NCBI GenBank assembly: GCA_946482625.1
Contig: CAMLSH010000008.1
Location: 1 to 25,863, forward strand
Reading direction: 5' to 3'
Length of the DNA: 25,863 nucleotides
Source of the DNA: an uncultured Opitutaceae bacterium
Lineage (GTDB): Bacteria > Verrucomicrobiota > Verrucomicrobiae > Opitutales > Opitutaceae
Made by a program: the position numbers and the translations under genes. The notes under the pieces are model-generated. The model was not told the DNA's origin. It worked only from the letters and a program-made list of their open reading frames with translations, and searched no databases. Shown here in pieces: positions 1 to 7,205 of the stretch (position 1 is the stretch's first letter; every line of letters starts with the position of its first letter).

Positions 1-422
1 GGGAAACAACGGATGCGGAGATACTGCGAAGGTGTTTCGAGCACGCCGCTCTGGTTCTTAACGCCAAACGATTCGCCCACGAGACGGAGGCGGACGCGAA
101 TTTCCATTTTCTCGTCAGCCTTCACTTCCTGAAGGTCGACATGGAGATATTTGTCGGTGATCGGATCGCGTTGGACTTCCTGAAGGAAGGAGAGCGCGGA
201 GCCCTTGTCGTCTTTGCGCTGAAGCTCGACGAGCGCGGCGGAACCGGCGATGGCCTTGATGAGGCGGGTGAATTCCGGACCATCGACCGAGAGAGTCTCG
301 GGGCTGGTGTGCTTTCCGTAGAGGATCGCAGGAATCTGGTTCACCTTACGGAGACGACGGGAAGCAGAGCGGCCCGTGCTGGCGCGAGGAGTGACGTTTA
401 GTTTGAACTGTTGTTTGCTCAT
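1..422 (-). CDS. rplY: 50S ribosomal protein L25 (general stress protein CTC type), 3' end outside window
   Basis: The reverse strand from the ATG at 422 reads as the N-terminal 140 residues of ribosomal protein L25, the 5S rRNA-binding protein of the large subunit. It starts MSKQQFKLNVTPRASTGRSA and continues with RRLRKVNQIPAILYGKHTSP, the conserved 'R..G.iPavlYG' signature of the family. Further on it has a central FLQEVQRDPITDKYLHVDLQ stretch. The segment after about residue 95 (LQEVKADEKMEIRVRLRLVG) is where the longer CTC-type proteins enter their second domain. The gene runs off the left edge, so the C-terminal part of the usual roughly 200 residues is missing. A purine-rich GGGGGA lies about 8 bases before the ATG and is a plausible ribosome binding site. 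It is a housekeeping gene, unrelated in function to the sugar genes that follow. Confidence 0.93.
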   Translation of the reverse strand, partial: MSKQQFKLNVTPRASTGRSASRRLRKVNQIPAILYGKHTSPETLSVDGPEFTRLIKAIAGSAALVELQRKDDKGSALSFLQEVQRDPITDKYLHVDLQEVKADEKMEIRVRLRLVGESFGVKNQSGVLETPSQYLRIRCF

Positions 423-561
423 AGTTTCGTTCCCCCTGTCACCCCGGGAATCGAGGGCAGGCGTAATGGAAAAGGGCGGAGAAGGAACAGCTCGGCGGCC
501 AGCGAAGCAAACAAAACTTTGGATGCGTGGGAAAATTTCGGCCGATGAGTAAAAAGGAGCG

Positions 562-590
562 TTGACAAGACCGATTCCCCGCCTGTCCTT
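562..590 (+). promoter_or_regulatory. possible -35 element upstream of tRNA-Asn
   Basis: A perfect TTGACA at 562-567 lies 47 bases before the tRNA. The position 17 bases further on (585-590, GTCCTT) is a poor -10 match, so this is only a candidate promoter. The rest of 423-614 shows no reading frame or structure that I recognise. Confidence 0.22.
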
Positions 591-614
591 TCGCCCCTCT
601 TTCGGTTGGTTTAT

Positions 615-689
615 TGCCTGGTAGCTCAGTGGCAGAGCAGGTGACTGTTAATCACTTGGTCGTAGGTTCGATCCCTACCCGGGCAGCCA
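615..689 (+). tRNA. tRNA-Asn, anticodon GUU, CCA encoded
   Basis: The cloverleaf can be drawn by hand. The acceptor arm TGCCTGG at 615-621 pairs with CCGGGCA ending at 685, with one G-U pair. The D-stem is GCTC/GAGC. The anticodon arm has loop CTGTTAA and anticodon GTT at 647-649. The T-arm is GTAGG-TTCGATC-CCTAC. A discriminator G (686) and an encoded CCA (687-689) follow. The anticodon decodes AAC/AAU, so this is asparagine tRNA. It is divergent from the L25 gene. I looked for a duplicated tRNA 3' end elsewhere in the window, as an integrated element would leave, and found none. Confidence 0.96.
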
Positions 690-712
690 TCTCCGTCAAC
701 GAGATGAGCAAC

Positions 713-731
713 TTCTAAGGAAATCTTAGAA
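713..731. repeat. perfect inverted repeat after tRNA-Asn
   Basis: TTCTAAG (713-719), loop GAAAT, CTTAGAA (725-731): a perfect 7-bp AT-rich stem starting 24 bases after the tRNA CCA. No T-run follows, so a terminator or processing signal for the tRNA transcript is possible but not shown. Confidence 0.45.
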
Positions 732-735
732 ACGG

Positions 736-755
736 ACATTCCGGTTACATTCCGG
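736..755. repeat. tandem direct repeat with 11-bp period
   Basis: ACATTCCGG occurs at 736-744 and again at 747-755, one helical turn apart. The rest of 690-982 shows no supported gene. A 5-bp inverted repeat at 937-952 (CCCGG / CCGGG) lies 30 bases past the aldose epimerase stop and could be a weak terminator, but it has no T-run. Confidence 0.5.
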
Positions 756-982
756 ATTTTGGATCCCCGAAAACAGGTTTGCCGACTGCCTTTGGCACCG
801 CCGGAAATCGCTCGAGCCCTCCCCTCGTCGACCGCACGCCCTCCTCCAACCGGAGCATCCGCCGGTCGGCTTTAGGCGCGATGGCACGCTCCCAAAGCTC
901 CTCAGATACATGGCAGATACGATGGCCTGATGCTCACCCGGAAAATGCCGGGCTTGCCCCGGAAAGACGGACCCTGCCCCGC

Positions 983-2131
983 TTACTGGGCCGAGAAGCG
1001 GTAGATCGTGGTGCTGCGATAGGTCTGGCCGGGACGAAGGACTGTTTCCGGAAAACGCGGCTGGTTGATCGAGTCCGGGTAATGCTGCGTCTCAAGGGCC
1101 ATCGCTCCGCGATGGACGTAAGTGCCGCCGTTTTTGCCCTTGATCGTGCCGTCGAGGAAGTTGCCGCAATAAAACTGGAGGCCCGGTTCGGTCGTGAAGA
1201 TCTCCATCTTCCGGCCGGACTTCGGCTCATAGATATAACCGGCCGGCGCCAGTGAGCCATCCTGTGAGTCGAGTACGAAGTTGTGATCGTAGCCGCCGCC
1301 ATGACGAAGCTGCTCGTGGTCGGCGTCGACGCGCTCGCCGATGGCGTGCGGTGTCGTGAAATCAAACGGCGTGCCGGCGACCGGCGCGATCTCGCCCGTG
1401 GGAATCAGTCCCTTGTCCACGGGCGTGTAGTGCTTCGCGTTGGCCATGAGCACATGGTCGAGGATCGTGCCACTCCCCTCGCCTGCCAGGTTGAAGTAAG
1501 AGTGGTTGGTGAGGTTCACCGGCGTCGCCTTGTCGGTGGTGGCGATGTAATCAATCCGGAGGCCGTTATCCGCAGTCAGCGAGTAAAGAGCCTCGACCGT
1601 CAGCGTGCCCGGGAATCCCTCCTCGCCGTCCTTGCTGATGTAGCGCAAGCGAAGCGCGGGCTGCCCTTCGCGGGTGGTTGGTTCGGCGTCCCAGATAACC
1701 TTGTCGAAGCCAATTGAGCCGCCGTGCAGGGTGCATCCGATGCCGCCGGGCGTGTTGTTCTTCGCGAGCGTGTAGGTCTCGCCGTCGAGTGTGAACTTGC
1801 CGTTCGCGATGCGATTGCCCACGCGGCCGATCAGCGCGCCGAAATAGGGCGACTGCTTTGGGTAGGGCTCGACCGAGTTAAACCCGAGGACGACGTCTGC
1901 GAGTTTTCCGGTCCGGTCCGGCGCGAGTAATCTTACTACCGTCCCGCCATAGTCAGAGATATCAGCCTGAAATCCGTTCGCATGGCGCAACGTGAACAGC
2001 TGTGCCTCGCGGCCATCAGGAAGGTGACCGAAAGACTGGCGCTTCACTAACTCGGGTTCTGAAGCACAGGAGGTCACCGCAAAGGCTAAGGATAAGAGCA
2101 ACGGTTGAAGAGAGGAACGAATGGGATTCAC
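983..2131 (-). CDS. galM: Aldose 1-epimerase (galactose mutarotase), predicted lipoprotein
   Basis: This 382-residue protein interconverts alpha and beta anomers of aldoses, so that sugars released by the hydrolases can enter catabolism. The family motifs are in order: TLHGGSIGFD with His136, NLTNHSYFNL with His210, GGYDHNF with Asp282, and MALETQHYPD with Glu347. By family knowledge the two histidines and the glutamate are the catalytic set. The N-terminus is a short basic and hydrophobic signal ending in VTSC (residues 19-22), a good lipobox, so the mature protein probably starts at Cys22 and is membrane-anchored in the periplasm. The start codon is GTG; no in-frame ATG precedes the signal peptide, and no clear Shine-Dalgarno is present. 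It is last in a minus-strand group with a sugar kinase and a mutarotase-fold protein, separated from them by a decayed sulfatase fragment. Confidence 0.93.
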   Translation of the reverse strand: MNPIRSSLQPLLLSLAFAVTSCASEPELVKRQSFGHLPDGREAQLFTLRHANGFQADISDYGGTVVRLLAPDRTGKLADVVLGFNSVEPYPKQSPYFGALIGRVGNRIANGKFTLDGETYTLAKNNTPGGIGCTLHGGSIGFDKVIWDAEPTTREGQPALRLRYISKDGEEGFPGTLTVEALYSLTADNGLRIDYIATTDKATPVNLTNHSYFNLAGEGSGTILDHVLMANAKHYTPVDKGLIPTGEIAPVAGTPFDFTTPHAIGERVDADHEQLRHGGGYDHNFVLDSQDGSLAPAGYIYEPKSGRKMEIFTTEPGLQFYCGNFLDGTIKGKNGGTYVHRGAMALETQHYPDSINQPRFPETVLRPGQTYRSTTIYRFSAQ

Positions 2132-2164
2132 GTGAGGAGGTATGGGTCGTGACTGAGGATGCGC

Positions 2165-2296
2165 TCAGTAGGTTAACGTAGAAAGGCGTTTGTTGAGGGG
2201 CTGTCGGTAACGAATCCTTTCGCGCAACGAACGCGTCGTGACACTGACCGCGGCGAACGCGAGGCCCAATCCCGCCAACAGGAGAATAGGTGTCAT
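2165..2296 (-). CDS. 43-residue hypothetical ORF, probably a remnant
   Basis: A short reading frame begins MTPILLLAGLGLAFAAVSV and ends in a basic tail, NKRLSTLTY. The hydrophobic start resembles a signal peptide or a single membrane segment. It lies between the sulfatase remnant and the aldose epimerase and has no visible ribosome binding site. I do not recognise it. It could be the orphaned signal peptide of a deleted secreted protein, or it may not be expressed. Confidence 0.25.
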   Translation of the reverse strand: MTPILLLAGLGLAFAAVSVTTRSLRERIRYRQPLNKRLSTLTY

Positions 2297-2345
2297 GACG
2301 ATCAACCGGTCAACGAACGGCCATGCTCGCGGCGGTTCGTTGCGC

Positions 2346-2688
2346 TCATTGCTTTTTCTTCTCCGCGGCTCCCTCGGCGGGCGCGGACGGCCGATCGCGT
2401 TCGGGATCGGTGAGCAACCGCGGCTCGCCATAAATTCCCGGTGTCGCCTTGCGCTTCCATCCACGTCTCGACCTCGGCCCGCAGCGAAGCCAGCCGTTCC
2501 GCCTGCTCCGGCTCCGCAGCGAGATTTATCAACTCCAGGGGATCGGCGTGCAGGTCGTAGAGCTCCTCGGCGGGCCGCTCGTGGTAGCGCTGCACGATGG
2601 CCGCCGTCGGGTCGGTCTTCGCCTTTTCGCGCCAACTGTTGAAGTTCGACCAGCGCAGGCAGCATGTCGCCCCAGCGCACACTGCCAT
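2346..2688 (-). pseudogene. C-terminal fragment of a sulfatase, 5'-truncated and frameshifted
   Basis: About 85 residues read as the C-terminal end of a type I sulfatase: WREKAKTDPTAAIVQRY, then RPAEELYDLHADP, a typical sulfatase tail motif, then ELINLAAEPEQAERLASLR and WMEAQGDTG. The whole N-terminal catalytic domain, including the CxPSR-type formylglycine motif, is absent; the kinase stop codon lies only about 20 bases upstream. At 2437-2439 (CCC on the plus strand) the frame breaks. Removing one base there restores GDTGIYGEPRLLTDPERD and a stop at 2346-2348, a natural sulfatase ending. A deletion therefore removed most of the gene and a single-base insertion followed or accompanied it. It is non-functional as it stands. 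By family knowledge the intact ancestor would have removed sulfate esters, probably from sulfated glycans. Confidence 0.75.
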
Positions 2689-2710
2689 GGCTTAACGTCC
2701 TCTCACCGAG

Positions 2711-3796
2711 TCAATGGTCGGATGCTTTTTCGATCTGAACCAGCAGTTGCTCGCGGTTCGGAGCAGTGGCATGGGTGACGAAATAGGCCGTCACGGCGTT
2801 GGCGACGACGAGGCGTTGCTTGATCGGGAGGTCTCCAAGGGAAGCACAGAGATAGCCGCCGTTGAAGCTGTCGCCCGCGCCCGCCAGGCGGACGATCTTG
2901 GTCTGGCGCTCCTGAATCGCATAAGCCTCGCCGTCCTTTTCGCTAGACGCGGCCCCAAACTCCGGGGTGTGCACCACCAGTTCGTCAAAACCGATTTTCT
3001 TGCGCGCGGCGGTCAACGCGCGGGCAATCGCCGCCGGCTTTAGCTCCGGGCGCTCCACCCCGATCCGCGAGAACAGCTCCATGACCTCATGTTCGTTCAG
3101 GCTGAAGGTCATCGGGATCTTGCTGTTGTAGGCGCGGATCATCTCCAGACTTTTGATGAACGACTCGCTGGACTTCTTTTTGATGTCGGCGAAGTCGAAG
3201 AACATTCGCCGTGGGGGCGTGGCGGCCTCGTACTGCTCCATGAACCCTTGGAAAAGCCCGTCGAAGTTGGAGGTCAGCGACCAGTAGCCGAGGCCTAGAA
3301 TATCCACGCCCGAGAAGAGTTCCTTCAGCTTCGCTTCCCCAAAGTGGTTCTTAAAATCGGCCCAGCTCAGGCTCGAGACCGCCTCCAGGTTGCTCATCAG
3401 TACCTTCCCGTCGCCAAATTCCAGCGCGATCGTCAGGGCGGGATTGCCGAGGGAAAGGAGCGCGCACGTGTCTTGAAACTCCTGATACGCCGGATCGATG
3501 GCGTCCTTGCCGTAAAGCCCGGGCAGGTACGGTTTGAGCCCCAAACAGGCGGCCACCCGGCCGGTGTTGATGGCGAACCCGCCCTCGCAACGGCGCTTCG
3601 GGACCAACTCCAATCCGACTCCGCCATCGGCTCGCGCGACAAGCAGTTCGCCAAATTGCCTGAGGCGATTCATGGGGACGAACTCGGTCGGACTCTTCCG
3701 GACCTCCACGATCTGGTAGGTCTCGTCGACAAAGCCGTCACAGCCGAGCAGCACCTTGCCTTTAAGGTTATGCAGATAATCGCGGTAAAGTTTCAT
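2711..3796 (-). CDS. PfkB-family carbohydrate kinase
   Basis: A 361-residue cytoplasmic sugar kinase of the ribokinase/PfkB fold, which would phosphorylate a monosaccharide with ATP. The best evidence is RLAGAGDSFNGGYL near the C-terminus, the PfkB signature 2 with the GAGD anion hole and catalytic base Asp309. The usual DTT before GAGD is replaced by RLA here. The N-terminal half has GCDGFVDE at about residues 18-25 and GGFAINTGRVAACLG at 72-86, corresponding to the substrate-binding region of the family. I chose the ATG at 3796 because the protein then begins MKLYRDYLHNLKGKVLLGCD and the family fold starts at once; the longer frame back to 4126 overlaps the preceding gene. It starts 38 bases after the mutarotase-fold gene stop on the same strand, so the two are probably co-transcribed. 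The substrate sugar cannot be told from sequence. Confidence 0.85.
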   Translation of the reverse strand: MKLYRDYLHNLKGKVLLGCDGFVDETYQIVEVRKSPTEFVPMNRLRQFGELLVARADGGVGLELVPKRRCEGGFAINTGRVAACLGLKPYLPGLYGKDAIDPAYQEFQDTCALLSLGNPALTIALEFGDGKVLMSNLEAVSSLSWADFKNHFGEAKLKELFSGVDILGLGYWSLTSNFDGLFQGFMEQYEAATPPRRMFFDFADIKKKSSESFIKSLEMIRAYNSKIPMTFSLNEHEVMELFSRIGVERPELKPAAIARALTAARKKIGFDELVVHTPEFGAASSEKDGEAYAIQERQTKIVRLAGAGDSFNGGYLCASLGDLPIKQRLVVANAVTAYFVTHATAPNREQLLVQIEKASDH

Positions 3797-3834
3797 GGTG
3801 GAATTCGATGGAGGTGGGTTTCGGGCGAGGAGGG

Positions 3835-4899
3835 TTATTGGATAAAAGAAGTGTCCACGACGTGATCGATCAGACGGCCGCTCACGGACTCGAGGCGGAC
3901 ACCGGTCGCCGTGCGACGGATACTCCGGACAGAGTCGAAATCGCCGGGCACCGCGGCGACGCCCATAATGTAGGGGACGCGCGTGGGTTTGCCCCGGGCG
4001 AAGCTGAACGAGGTCGGCACGCCCTTCTCCTTCCACGGATTTGGGGCCAGCGACGCCCCGAGACCGAGGTGAAAATAGGCAGTGACGTCTTCGACGCCGA
4101 GCACTCCGCGATGGCGACCATTCCACGGCGCGTAGTGGCGCCCGCCGTTCGAATGCCAGAGCACGGTAGAAGCGAGATACGCGGGATTTTTAAGAGAGAA
4201 CCAGACGAACTTTTTCTCCGGGAAAACCACGGCGGCCCAAGCGAAATCGTCGGCGTCCTTGTGGTGGATCATCACGAGATCCTCGAAGCCCTCGCGGGCG
4301 GGGAAGCGGGTCAGGTCGGTCTTGCCGCCGTCGGCCATCGGCACCTGGTCCAGCCGGCGCAACCAAGCTCCCTGTTTCAACGAGGAGTAGCCGCCCTGCA
4401 CGGGATTTTCGAACGGCGCGGGCAGCACCTGCGCCAGTCGTAGTTTGCTCGTCGATACGATGCCGGGACCGTTGCGATTAAAGTCGAGCATGGCGTGGTG
4501 CCCGAGGCACATCGCGCCTTTGAACCCCTCAAAGGTGTGAGTCTGGTAGAGGTTGGTCTCGTCGGGACGAGCCTCGATGACCTTGGTAATTTTGCCCGGG
4601 CGCACGCGCGTTTGCAGGACAGCGACCAAGCGCTCCGGGCTTGAAGAGGTCACCGCCCACTCCGCATTAGCCGTCTCGCCGTGGGGCGGGTGCACTTCGC
4701 CGCGCCAGGCGGGACCGGCGCCAAAGGGCGCGCAAAAGAAATCTCCCCGCAATTCGCGCAGAAGAGGAATCAACTTCCGGGCTTCCGCCTTGCCGCACCA
4801 AGGTGCGGTGTGGAACGGCTCGATTATCTGGCGGCCAATGCGAAATTTGACTGGGCCGATCTGGCCTCCGGTCCTGGTCATGTTGAAGGTCACATTCAT
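3835..4899 (-). CDS. Galactose-mutarotase-fold protein, function unknown
   Basis: A 354-residue protein without a signal peptide. Several short stretches resemble the carbohydrate-binding beta-sandwich of aldose 1-epimerases: EVHPPHGETANAEW at about residues 67-80, GHHAMLDFNR about 130-139, and a late IHHKDADDFAWAAVVFPEKK segment. The canonical NHSYFNL and ETQHYPD motifs of GalM are missing, so it is at most a distant member of the superfamily. I chose the ATG at 4899 because AGGA lies about 6 bases upstream and family-like sequence starts soon after; the longer frame to 5004 begins with low-quality sequence. It is first in a minus-strand pair with the PfkB kinase, which suggests a sugar-processing step, perhaps an epimerase or anomer-handling enzyme feeding the kinase. 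Any specific reaction is guesswork. Confidence 0.7.
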   Translation of the reverse strand: MNVTFNMTRTGGQIGPVKFRIGRQIIEPFHTAPWCGKAEARKLIPLLRELRGDFFCAPFGAGPAWRGEVHPPHGETANAEWAVTSSSPERLVAVLQTRVRPGKITKVIEARPDETNLYQTHTFEGFKGAMCLGHHAMLDFNRNGPGIVSTSKLRLAQVLPAPFENPVQGGYSSLKQGAWLRRLDQVPMADGGKTDLTRFPAREGFEDLVMIHHKDADDFAWAAVVFPEKKFVWFSLKNPAYLASTVLWHSNGGRHYAPWNGRHRGVLGVEDVTAYFHLGLGASLAPNPWKEKGVPTSFSFARGKPTRVPYIMGVAAVPGDFDSVRSIRRTATGVRLESVSGRLIDHVVDTSFIQ

Positions 4900-5189
4900 G
4901 GGAGTCCTGGAGTTTTGCGGGCAGTCGTTGTGCTCGGGACCCTGCGGGTCAACTCGCGTCCCCTTCAGCGATAGGTAATGCGCGAAGTCTGACAAAAAGA
5001 GCACAGTGAGAGTCCGCGAAGCCTCACGAAAAACGAGCGCGTTGCCTCAACAACCTTCGGCGCTGCGGGACGGCGTGTATGCTGAATCGCCGGTTTGGAA
5101 TTGCACGGGGCTGCTACGGTAAGCCAGTCCAGCGAGGGAACGAAAGCACCGCAGCCCTGCCTCTTTTCGGAGGGCTTTTGTCTGCTCGG

Positions 5190-5414
5190 TCAGCGAGTCG
5201 CCTTGGCTTGGTGCCTGAGTTTCCGCCTCGGGATTCCCGGGTTTCCAGGGCAGGATCCGTCTTGCGGAAGGAAACGAATGCCTTCGTCCGCCACAGCGGA
5301 CGCTGCCGGAGTTTCCTGATCGACCAGACGCGTACCCAAGTGAAGGGCAATGATCCGTTGCTCGGCCACGCTGAGCTTTTGGATCGCGGTTTCGATTTCG
5401 GTCACGGAGCTCAT
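5190..5414 (-). CDS. Small hypothetical protein with antitoxin-like N-terminus
   Basis: A 74-residue frame starting MSSVTEIETAIQKLSVAEQR, followed by IIALHLGTRLVDQ. This 'xxVxEIExAIxxLxxxE' start is common in small addiction-module antitoxin-like proteins, which fold as a short helix pair. From about residue 45 (EGIRFLPQDGSC onward) the sequence becomes proline- and arginine-rich and no longer looks like that family, so the gene may be a decayed remnant. No toxin gene (PIN, RelE or HicA type) can be seen next to it. No good ribosome binding site precedes the ATG. Its N-terminal third is the part most likely to be real. Confidence 0.38.
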   Translation of the reverse strand: MSSVTEIETAIQKLSVAEQRIIALHLGTRLVDQETPAASAVADEGIRFLPQDGSCPGNPGIPRRKLRHQAKATR

Positions 5415-5441
5415 GCTGCGATTTCAACCGTCGGCACAGCG

Positions 5442-5457
5442 GCTGGCAAATGCCGGC
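5442..5457. repeat. GC-rich inverted repeat in divergent spacer
   Basis: GCTGGC (5442-5447), loop AAAT, GCCGGC (5452-5457), a 6-bp stem with one G-T pair. It lies 28 bases upstream of the small minus-strand frame ending at 5414 and about 170 bases before the GH43 start, so it could act as an operator for either. Confidence 0.35.
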
Positions 5458-5562
5458 TGCTCGCGTGGCAAAACTATGAGATGAAAAACTAGTCGCCAGA
5501 AGCGAAGCCGTCGATCGGAAGCAATAAATGATCAATGGGGAAGCCGCTCCTGCCTTCGCCAC

Positions 5563-5573
5563 TTTTGCGAAAA
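5563..5573. promoter_or_regulatory. candidate LacI-type operator in the leader of the hydrolase operon
   Basis: TTTTGCGAAAA is a palindrome with 4-bp arms around a GCG centre, 56 bases before the first GH43 start. Nearly the same string, TTTTGCGGAAAA, with the same preceding AC, sits at 15343-15354 at the start of the LacI-type regulator gene. Recurrence at these two promoters is what makes it a candidate; similar strings also occur by chance inside coding sequence (near 8103). Confidence 0.35.
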
Positions 5574-5628
5574 ACTGCGGCGGCGCTTTTCTCGGGCACC
5601 GAGCGCCTCAACACTTCGCATCGCTTCG

Positions 5629-7140
5629 ATGGAATCCCAGCTCACAACCGCCCAAATCCGCTTTTGGAGTTACCTCTCGATCCTTCTTTGGATGTCACTT
5701 TCCCTGCTCTCGCCTCTCTCTATGGCCAGTTCCCACGCCGCTGGTTATCCGCGCGTCATTCTTCGCGGCGACTACCCTGATCCCTCCATCCTGCGCGATG
5801 GGGCGGACTACTACATGACCCACTCGCCATTCCTCTATGCGCCGGGATTTCTGATCTGGCACTCGCGGGACTTGGTCAACTGGGAGCCCATCTGCCGCGC
5901 CATGACGGCCGTTGTCGGATCGTCCATGGCGCCCGATCTCGTGAAACATGGAGGGAGATACTACATCTATTTTCCCGCGGCAGGCGTGAACTGGGTGATT
6001 TGGTCCGACAACATTCGCGGCCCATGGAGCGAGCCGATAAAACTGGAGGTCGGCCAGATCGATCCGGGACACGTCGTCGGCGAAGACGGTAAACGTTATC
6101 TGCATTTGTCGGACGGATACGTCGTCCCTCTCGCCGATGACGGACTGGCCGCGATGGGCGCAAAGCGCAAAGTTTACTCCGGCTGGGCGTTCCCGACGGA
6201 GTGGGTTACCGAGGGCATGTGGCTAGAGTCCCCGAAACTCGTTCGCAGAGACGGCTACTTCCACATGCTCGTGGCTCAAGGCGGGACTGCCGGACCGCCG
6301 ACCAGCCACATGATAGCCACCGCGCGCTCTACGAGCGCACTCGGCCCGTGGGAAAACTCCCCGCACAACCCGATCGTCCGTACTCGCAGCGCCGACGAAC
6401 GCTGGTGGTCGAAAGGACACGGCACGTTGATCGACGACGTGAACGGCAACTGGTGGGTGATCTATCACGCGTATGAGAATGGCCACTACCCGCTCGGGCG
6501 GCAGACGCTTCTAGATCCGGTGGAATGGACGGCCGATGGCTGGCCACGCCTCGCCCGCGCCCCGCATGCGCTCCCGGGAACAGACGCAACGAACGCGAAA
6601 AGATTGCCGCTCTCGGATGACTTTTCCGGCACGACGCTCGGACTTCAGTGGACCTCGTGGCGCGAGCTCGAGGGCATCACAGTCGAAGACGGACAGCTCT
6701 CCCTCGAGGCAAAGGGCCGCACCCCAGCCGATGCGCGCCTGCTCCTGACTACCGCGACCGATCACGCGTACGAAGTGGAAACAGAAGTCTTCGTGCCACC
6801 GGGAGGCAGCGGAGGGCTACTCCTGTTTTACGGCGAAAAGGCTTTCGCGGGGATAGCTTCCGACGGCCAACGCTTCACCGTCTATCGCGACGCTGTGCAG
6901 ACAACGCACCAACCAAATCGCTTCGGTGCTCGCGTCCATCTGAAGATAGTCAACCGCCACAACCGTTGCGATTTTCTCGCCAGCGCCGACGGCGAGACAT
7001 GGACGACGCTCCTGATGGACGTCGATGTCTCCCACATGCATCATAACAACTTCAAAGGCTTCTTCGCGCTCCGTCCCTCCCTGATGGCCGCCGGCAGCGG
7101 CAAGGTGATGTTCGACCATTTTATCTATAACCCGCTGTAG
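5629..7140 (+). CDS. GH43 glycoside hydrolase with concanavalin-like C-terminal domain (beta-xylosidase / arabinofuranosidase type)
   Basis: A 503-residue secreted enzyme. Residues 1-38 form a long signal peptide (core ILLWMSLSLLSPLSMASSHA). The five-bladed propeller of GH43 spans about 45-320: base Asp51 in GDYPDPS, pKa-modulating Asp103 in MAPDLVKH, and acid Glu200 in WLESPKL. WHSRDLVNWEP at about 77-87 is also typical. Residues from about 335 (LSDDFSGTTLGLQW) form a beta-sandwich like the C-terminal domain of GH43 xylosidases (DUF1349/GH43_C2-like), which contributes to the active site in known members. The residue before APD is Met where most relatives have Trp. The architecture and many phrases, including RWWSKGHGTLI and GRQTLLDPVEWT, match the GH43 at 19366-20964, so the two are paralogs. 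It is the first gene of the plus-strand operon. Likely role: removal of terminal arabinose or xylose from oligosaccharides in the periplasm. Confidence 0.9.
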   Translation: MESQLTTAQIRFWSYLSILLWMSLSLLSPLSMASSHAAGYPRVILRGDYPDPSILRDGADYYMTHSPFLYAPGFLIWHSRDLVNWEPICRAMTAVVGSSMAPDLVKHGGRYYIYFPAAGVNWVIWSDNIRGPWSEPIKLEVGQIDPGHVVGEDGKRYLHLSDGYVVPLADDGLAAMGAKRKVYSGWAFPTEWVTEGMWLESPKLVRRDGYFHMLVAQGGTAGPPTSHMIATARSTSALGPWENSPHNPIVRTRSADERWWSKGHGTLIDDVNGNWWVIYHAYENGHYPLGRQTLLDPVEWTADGWPRLARAPHALPGTDATNAKRLPLSDDFSGTTLGLQWTSWRELEGITVEDGQLSLEAKGRTPADARLLLTTATDHAYEVETEVFVPPGGSGGLLLFYGEKAFAGIASDGQRFTVYRDAVQTTHQPNRFGARVHLKIVNRHNRCDFLASADGETWTTLLMDVDVSHMHHNNFKGFFALRPSLMAAGSGKVMFDHFIYNPL

Positions 7141-7205
7141 CCCGACTGCTGTATCAGAAGTTCGGCGACGCCCCTCGCTTCGCACCTCAAGCCAACTCGT
7201 CCACT

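Larger units (their letters stand above)
4900..5628. other. divergent intergenic region between two gene groups
   Basis: This 729-base stretch separates the minus-strand kinase group from the plus-strand hydrolase operon and must hold promoters for both. On the minus strand, TTGTCA followed 16 bases later by TATCGC (around 4970-4995) is a weak promoter candidate for the mutarotase-fold gene. A doubtful small gene (5190-5414), an inverted repeat (5442-5457) and a short palindrome (5563-5573) are listed separately. I see nothing else that I can support. Confidence 0.6.

Noticed and set aside
615..689. tRNA-Asn as an integration site for a mobile island
   Set aside because: No duplicated tRNA 3' end, integrase or other mobile gene was found in the window.
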